Assembly: GCA_022425465.1 (NCBI GenBank)
Contig: JAKMFK010000157.1
Location: 1 to 10,272 of the forward strand
DNA: 10,272 nucleotides
Reading direction: 5' to 3'
Source: Bacteroidia bacterium
GTDB lineage: Bacteria; Bacteroidota; Bacteroidia; NS11-12g; UBA9320
The notes under the pieces: model-generated
Seen by the model: only the letters and a program-made list of their open reading frames with translations
Database searches by the model: none
What the model was told of the DNA's origin: nothing
Shown: positions 7,217 to 10,272 of the stretch, in pieces
Numbering within the stretch: position 1 is the stretch's first letter
Layout of the letters: each line of letters begins with the position of its first letter
Program-made: the position numbers and the translations under genes

Positions 7217-9025
7217 GTGCAGATTAAATCTGAAATAGCCCCAATAAAAGCCAAAATAAAAATACTTCCAAACGCCCCTGGTGTGTACAAGTATTTTGAC
7301 AAAAATGGCATAATACTATACATTGGTAAGGCAAAAGATTTAAAAAAAAGAGTAAGCTCATACTTCAATAAAAAGTATTATGAAAATAAAAAAACCGAAA
7401 TTCTTGTCCGTAAAATATGGGATGTAAATGTGACTGTCGTTCCTACTGAAATTGATGCCTTACTACTTGAAAATAGTCTAATCAAAGAATTTAAACCCAA
7501 GTATAATATTAACCTTAAAGACGATAAGACATTCCCATCAATTAAAATCACTAACGAGCGTTTTCCTAAGGTATTCTCTGTTCGAAAAACCATTAAGGAT
7601 GGGAGCACATACTATGGCCCATATACCAACATCAAACTCATGCGTATAGTATTGGAATTATGCAAAAAGATTTATCCAATTCGAAATTGCAACTTCAATC
7701 TATCAGAAAAAAATATTACTGCGGGGAAGTTTAAGGTATGCCTTGAATACCAAATTGGAAATTGCAAAGGAGCTTGTGAAGGGTTAGAAAGTGAGGAAGA
7801 ATATTTGGAAAGTATTAAAGGCATACGAAATATCCTAAGAGGAAATCTAAAAGAGGTTAAAGATCATCTTAAAAATAAAATGGAACAAGCTTCTACAAAC
7901 TGGCAATATGAAGAAGCAGGAAAATATAAAAGTAAGCTTGATATACTAATTAACTATCAAAGCAGAAGCACAGTAGTCAACCCAAGAATTAATGATGTAG
8001 ATGTTTATAATATTGCACAAAATGACCGTTATGCCTATGTAAATTATTTGAGAATTTCAAGAGGTATAATCATACAATCTCGGAATATGGAACTCAAAAA
8101 AAAGATGAATGAAAGCACAGAGTTGCTTCTGGAAACTGCTCTCGGTGATATTAAAAATTCGGATATGTCTACCGAAACTGCTGAAATAATTGTTCCAATA
8201 CCGCTAACTTTATCAGGAGACTATACCATACCCAAGAGAGGTGACAAGAAAAAACTACTCGAGCTGAGTTATAAAAACGCTCTGCTCTACATGAAAGAAA
8301 AGACTAATCAATATGAAAAGCTAAACCCAGACCTTAAAAAAGAACGCTTACTAACCACTATTAAAAAAGATTTAAGACTAAAAGATTTGCCAGTTCACAT
8401 GGAATGTTTTGATAATTCTAATTTTCAAGGATCATTCCCAGTAAGTGCATGTGTGGTATTTAAAAATGGTAAACCTAGCAAAAAAGAATACCGACATTTC
8501 AATATCAAAACTGTGGAAGGTCCAAATGACTTTGCGAGTATGTATGAAGCATTAACCAGAAGATATTTTAGACTAATTGAACAACAACATTCCTTGCCTC
8601 AATTAATCGTAATCGACGGAGGAAAGGGACAATTATCAAGTTCAGTCAAAGCATTAAAAGAATTAGGTATTTATGGAAAAGTTGCAATCATCGGTATTGC
8701 CAAACGTCTGGAAGAAATTTACTACCCCGAGGATAATCTACCCCTTTATTTAGATAAAAAATCAGAAACACTTCGTATCATACAACACATGCGTGATGAA
8801 GCACATCGCTTCGGAATAACACACCATAGAAACCAAAGAAGTAAAGGAACAATTGTCAGTAAATTAACCGAAATAAAAGGGATTGGCAACGAAACTGCTG
8901 CCGAATTGCTTCGTACATTCAAATCTGTCTCTCGAATTAAAAAATCATCACAAGAAGATATTGCCAAAGTAGTAGGCCCTGCAAAAGCATCTATTATTGT
9001 AAATTATTACCGTGAACAATCTTAA
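7217..9025 (+). CDS. uvrC: UvrABC system endonuclease subunit UvrC
   Basis: UvrC makes both incisions around bulky DNA lesions after UvrA/UvrB recognition. The 602 residues are a normal full length. Domains in order: GIY-YIG nuclease (about 15-100) with GVY at 22-24, YIG at 35-37, Arg45, Glu85 and Asn97; a Cys cluster C158, C175, C183, C187 that fits the [4Fe-4S] ligands reported for E. coli UvrC; a UVR UvrB-binding helix pair (about 211-248); the RNase H-like 5'-incision domain with the Asp399 (ECFDNSN), Asp467 (IDGGKGQ) and His530 (DEAHRFG) triad; and a tandem helix-hairpin-helix region (about 549-600; IKGIGNETA, VVGPAKA). All key residues are present, so it should be active. The start is GTG at 7217; an in-frame stop at 7193-7195 bars longer forms and no ATG precedes the nuclease domain. 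The 3' end overlaps the pabB-type gene by 14 bases. Confidence 0.97.
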   Translation: MQIKSEIAPIKAKIKILPNAPGVYKYFDKNGIILYIGKAKDLKKRVSSYFNKKYYENKKTEILVRKIWDVNVTVVPTEIDALLLENSLIKEFKPKYNINLKDDKTFPSIKITNERFPKVFSVRKTIKDGSTYYGPYTNIKLMRIVLELCKKIYPIRNCNFNLSEKNITAGKFKVCLEYQIGNCKGACEGLESEEEYLESIKGIRNILRGNLKEVKDHLKNKMEQASTNWQYEEAGKYKSKLDILINYQSRSTVVNPRINDVDVYNIAQNDRYAYVNYLRISRGIIIQSRNMELKKKMNESTELLLETALGDIKNSDMSTETAEIIVPIPLTLSGDYTIPKRGDKKKLLELSYKNALLYMKEKTNQYEKLNPDLKKERLLTTIKKDLRLKDLPVHMECFDNSNFQGSFPVSACVVFKNGKPSKKEYRHFNIKTVEGPNDFASMYEALTRRYFRLIEQQHSLPQLIVIDGGKGQLSSSVKALKELGIYGKVAIIGIAKRLEEIYYPEDNLPLYLDKKSETLRIIQHMRDEAHRFGITHHRNQRSKGTIVSKLTEIKGIGNETAAELLRTFKSVSRIKKSSQEDIAKVVGPAKASIIVNYYREQS

Positions 9026-10268
9026 TTCTTTCATTAAAGAGAATGGGTTAGATGCATTCAAGAAACATGCATATCATTTTAGCTCCAATTACAACTACAA
9101 TTGCTTGTTAGATAGCTGTAAATTAAAAACAGGGATGTATGAGGGGAAATACGAATTTTTAGCAGCCTATGGAGCTGAAAAAGTGTTTGATAATCTCGAA
9201 GAATTAGAAAAAAATAAAAAAGATAATGACTGGGTTTTTGGTATTATTGGATACGATTTAAAAAATGAATTTGAAGACATTTCAAGTTTGAACTCTGAAA
9301 TTATTCAAACTCCTGTAATTTTATTTTTCATTCCAAAATTAATTATTGCTGTCGATCGAGAAGAGAATGTAACTATCATTAAAGGAACACTGCCTAATAC
9401 TTTTTTAAGCAAAATAGAAAAGTCCTACGTTGCTACAATTCACCCTGAAGAAACCTCACTAACTAAAGAACACTATTTAACAAAAATTCATTTAATCCAG
9501 GACCTTATTCGACAAGGTGAGGTTTATGAGCTCAATTACTGTGTTCCTCACAAATTGACCTATCAAGAATTTTCTCCTATACACTTTCAGATTTCATTGA
9601 TTGATAAATCCCCTGTACCCATGGCTGCCTACTTTTCTGCAAATTCATTACATCTATGTGGGGCAAGTATGGAGCGATTTATAGCTAAAAAAGGTGACAA
9701 AATATTAAGTCAACCCATCAAAGGAACCATAAAAAAAGGAAAGACTATTCAAGAAGATCAAGCATTAATAAACGAATTACTTAACTCTGAAAAAGATCGA
9801 GCAGAAAATGTAATGATTGTTGATTTAGTTCGAAATGACCTGAACAAAATTTGTCAAACTGCAACCGTAAAAGTCACAGAATTATGTAAGATATACAGCT
9901 ACCTGCAAGTTCACCAAATGATTTCTACCGTCGAGGGAAAACTCAAAGCCAATTCTTCATTTACAGATATTCTAAAAGCAACATTTCCAATGGGAAGTAT
10001 GACTGGTGCTCCAAAAATTGCTGCAATGAAACATATAGACCAGCTCGAATCATTCAAAAGAGGCTGGTATAGTGGATCAGTTGGATATATTGACCCCAAC
10101 GGTGATTTTGACTTCAATGTAGTCATCAGAAGCCTCTTGTGTGATGAAGATAAAAAAATACTAAACTATTGTGCAGGTGGGGCAATTACTATAGATTCCA
10201 ATCCTGAAAATGAATGGGATGAAATTCAGATTAAAACCAAGGCAATTACAGAAGTTTTAAATAACTAA
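9012..10268 (+). CDS. pabB: Aminodeoxychorismate synthase component I (chorismate-binding enzyme)
   Basis: Component I converts chorismate plus ammonia to 4-amino-4-deoxychorismate, the precursor of p-aminobenzoate and folate, normally with a PabA glutaminase. The 418-residue protein has the whole chorismate-binding fold: ELNYCVPH (173-180), ASMERF (218-223), PIKGT (235-239), DLVRNDL (271-277), TFPMGSMTGAPKIAAMKH (324-341), YSGSVGYI (353-360) and the C-terminal CAGGAITIDSNPENEWDE (387-404). PIKGT favours PabB over anthranilate synthase TrpE, which has PIAGT. Lys237 corresponds to the Lys274 nucleophile of E. coli PabB, and Glu221 sits 16 residues before it, as Glu258 does there. The N-terminal part is short and lacks a recognisable TrpE tryptophan site. 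The start is GTG at 9012, inside the end of uvrC, just after an in-frame stop at 9000-9002. It is probably translated from the uvrC message. No pabA or pabC is in the window. Confidence 0.9.
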   Translation: MNNLNSFIKENGLDAFKKHAYHFSSNYNYNCLLDSCKLKTGMYEGKYEFLAAYGAEKVFDNLEELEKNKKDNDWVFGIIGYDLKNEFEDISSLNSEIIQTPVILFFIPKLIIAVDREENVTIIKGTLPNTFLSKIEKSYVATIHPEETSLTKEHYLTKIHLIQDLIRQGEVYELNYCVPHKLTYQEFSPIHFQISLIDKSPVPMAAYFSANSLHLCGASMERFIAKKGDKILSQPIKGTIKKGKTIQEDQALINELLNSEKDRAENVMIVDLVRNDLNKICQTATVKVTELCKIYSYLQVHQMISTVEGKLKANSSFTDILKATFPMGSMTGAPKIAAMKHIDQLESFKRGWYSGSVGYIDPNGDFDFNVVIRSLLCDEDKKILNYCAGGAITIDSNPENEWDEIQIKTKAITEVLNN

Positions 10269-10272
10269 TCCC

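Noticed and set aside
9012..10268. Anthranilate synthase component I (trpE) or isochorismate/salicylate synthase
   Set aside because: The PIKGT motif with Lys237 and Glu221 fits PabB; TrpE has PIAGT. No other tryptophan genes and no siderophore context are visible.
1..10272. tRNA, rRNA, CRISPR, insertion sequence or prophage
   Set aside because: No repeat-spacer pattern, cloverleaf-like segment, transposase motif or terminal inverted repeats were seen on either strand by reading.

Overview
This is an AT-rich window (by eye roughly one third G+C) from a member of the Bacteroidota, probably a Cytophagia- or Flavobacteriia-like bacterium. The evidence is a type IX secretion system (T9SS) C-terminal sorting domain, a PorV/PorQ-family outer-membrane protein, a carboxypeptidase-regulatory-like secreted protein, a long Bacteroidota-style TamB, and matches to the Bacteroidota -7 promoter element TAnnTTTG. 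Genes are densely packed. No gap between genes exceeds about 100 bases, and I see no tRNA, rRNA, CRISPR array, insertion sequence or prophage gene.

Left part (1-4847), envelope genes. The window opens inside tamB, which builds or feeds the outer membrane. It converges on a two-gene minus-strand operon with no base between the two stop codons. That operon encodes a PorV/PorQ-family beta-barrel and, overlapping it by 4 bases (ATGA), a beta-propeller (NHL-type) lipoprotein. The two products are probably envelope partners.

Middle part (4848-7171), secreted proteins. A plus-strand gene for a T9SS cargo protein (4950-5942) is interrupted by an in-frame TAA exactly where the signal peptide ends. 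The rest of the reading frame is intact, so this looks like a very recent pseudogene, a segregating nonsense allele, or a base-call error. It converges, 18 bases apart, on a minus-strand gene for an exported protein with a carboxypeptidase-regulatory-like domain. Divergent from that is a small exported cupin.

Right part (7217-10268), housekeeping genes. uvrC (nucleotide excision repair endonuclease) overlaps by 14 bases a pabB-type gene (aminodeoxychorismate synthase component I, folate synthesis), so the two are probably co-transcribed. The pabB gene is complete and ends four bases before the window edge.

The window is mostly ordinary Bacteroidota core and envelope genes. The strongest unusual signals are the precisely placed nonsense codon in the T9SS cargo gene, -7 elements so close to the cupin and uvrC start codons that those transcripts look leaderless or nearly so, and non-ATG starts in four of the six genes whose start codons lie in the window and whose reading frames are intact.
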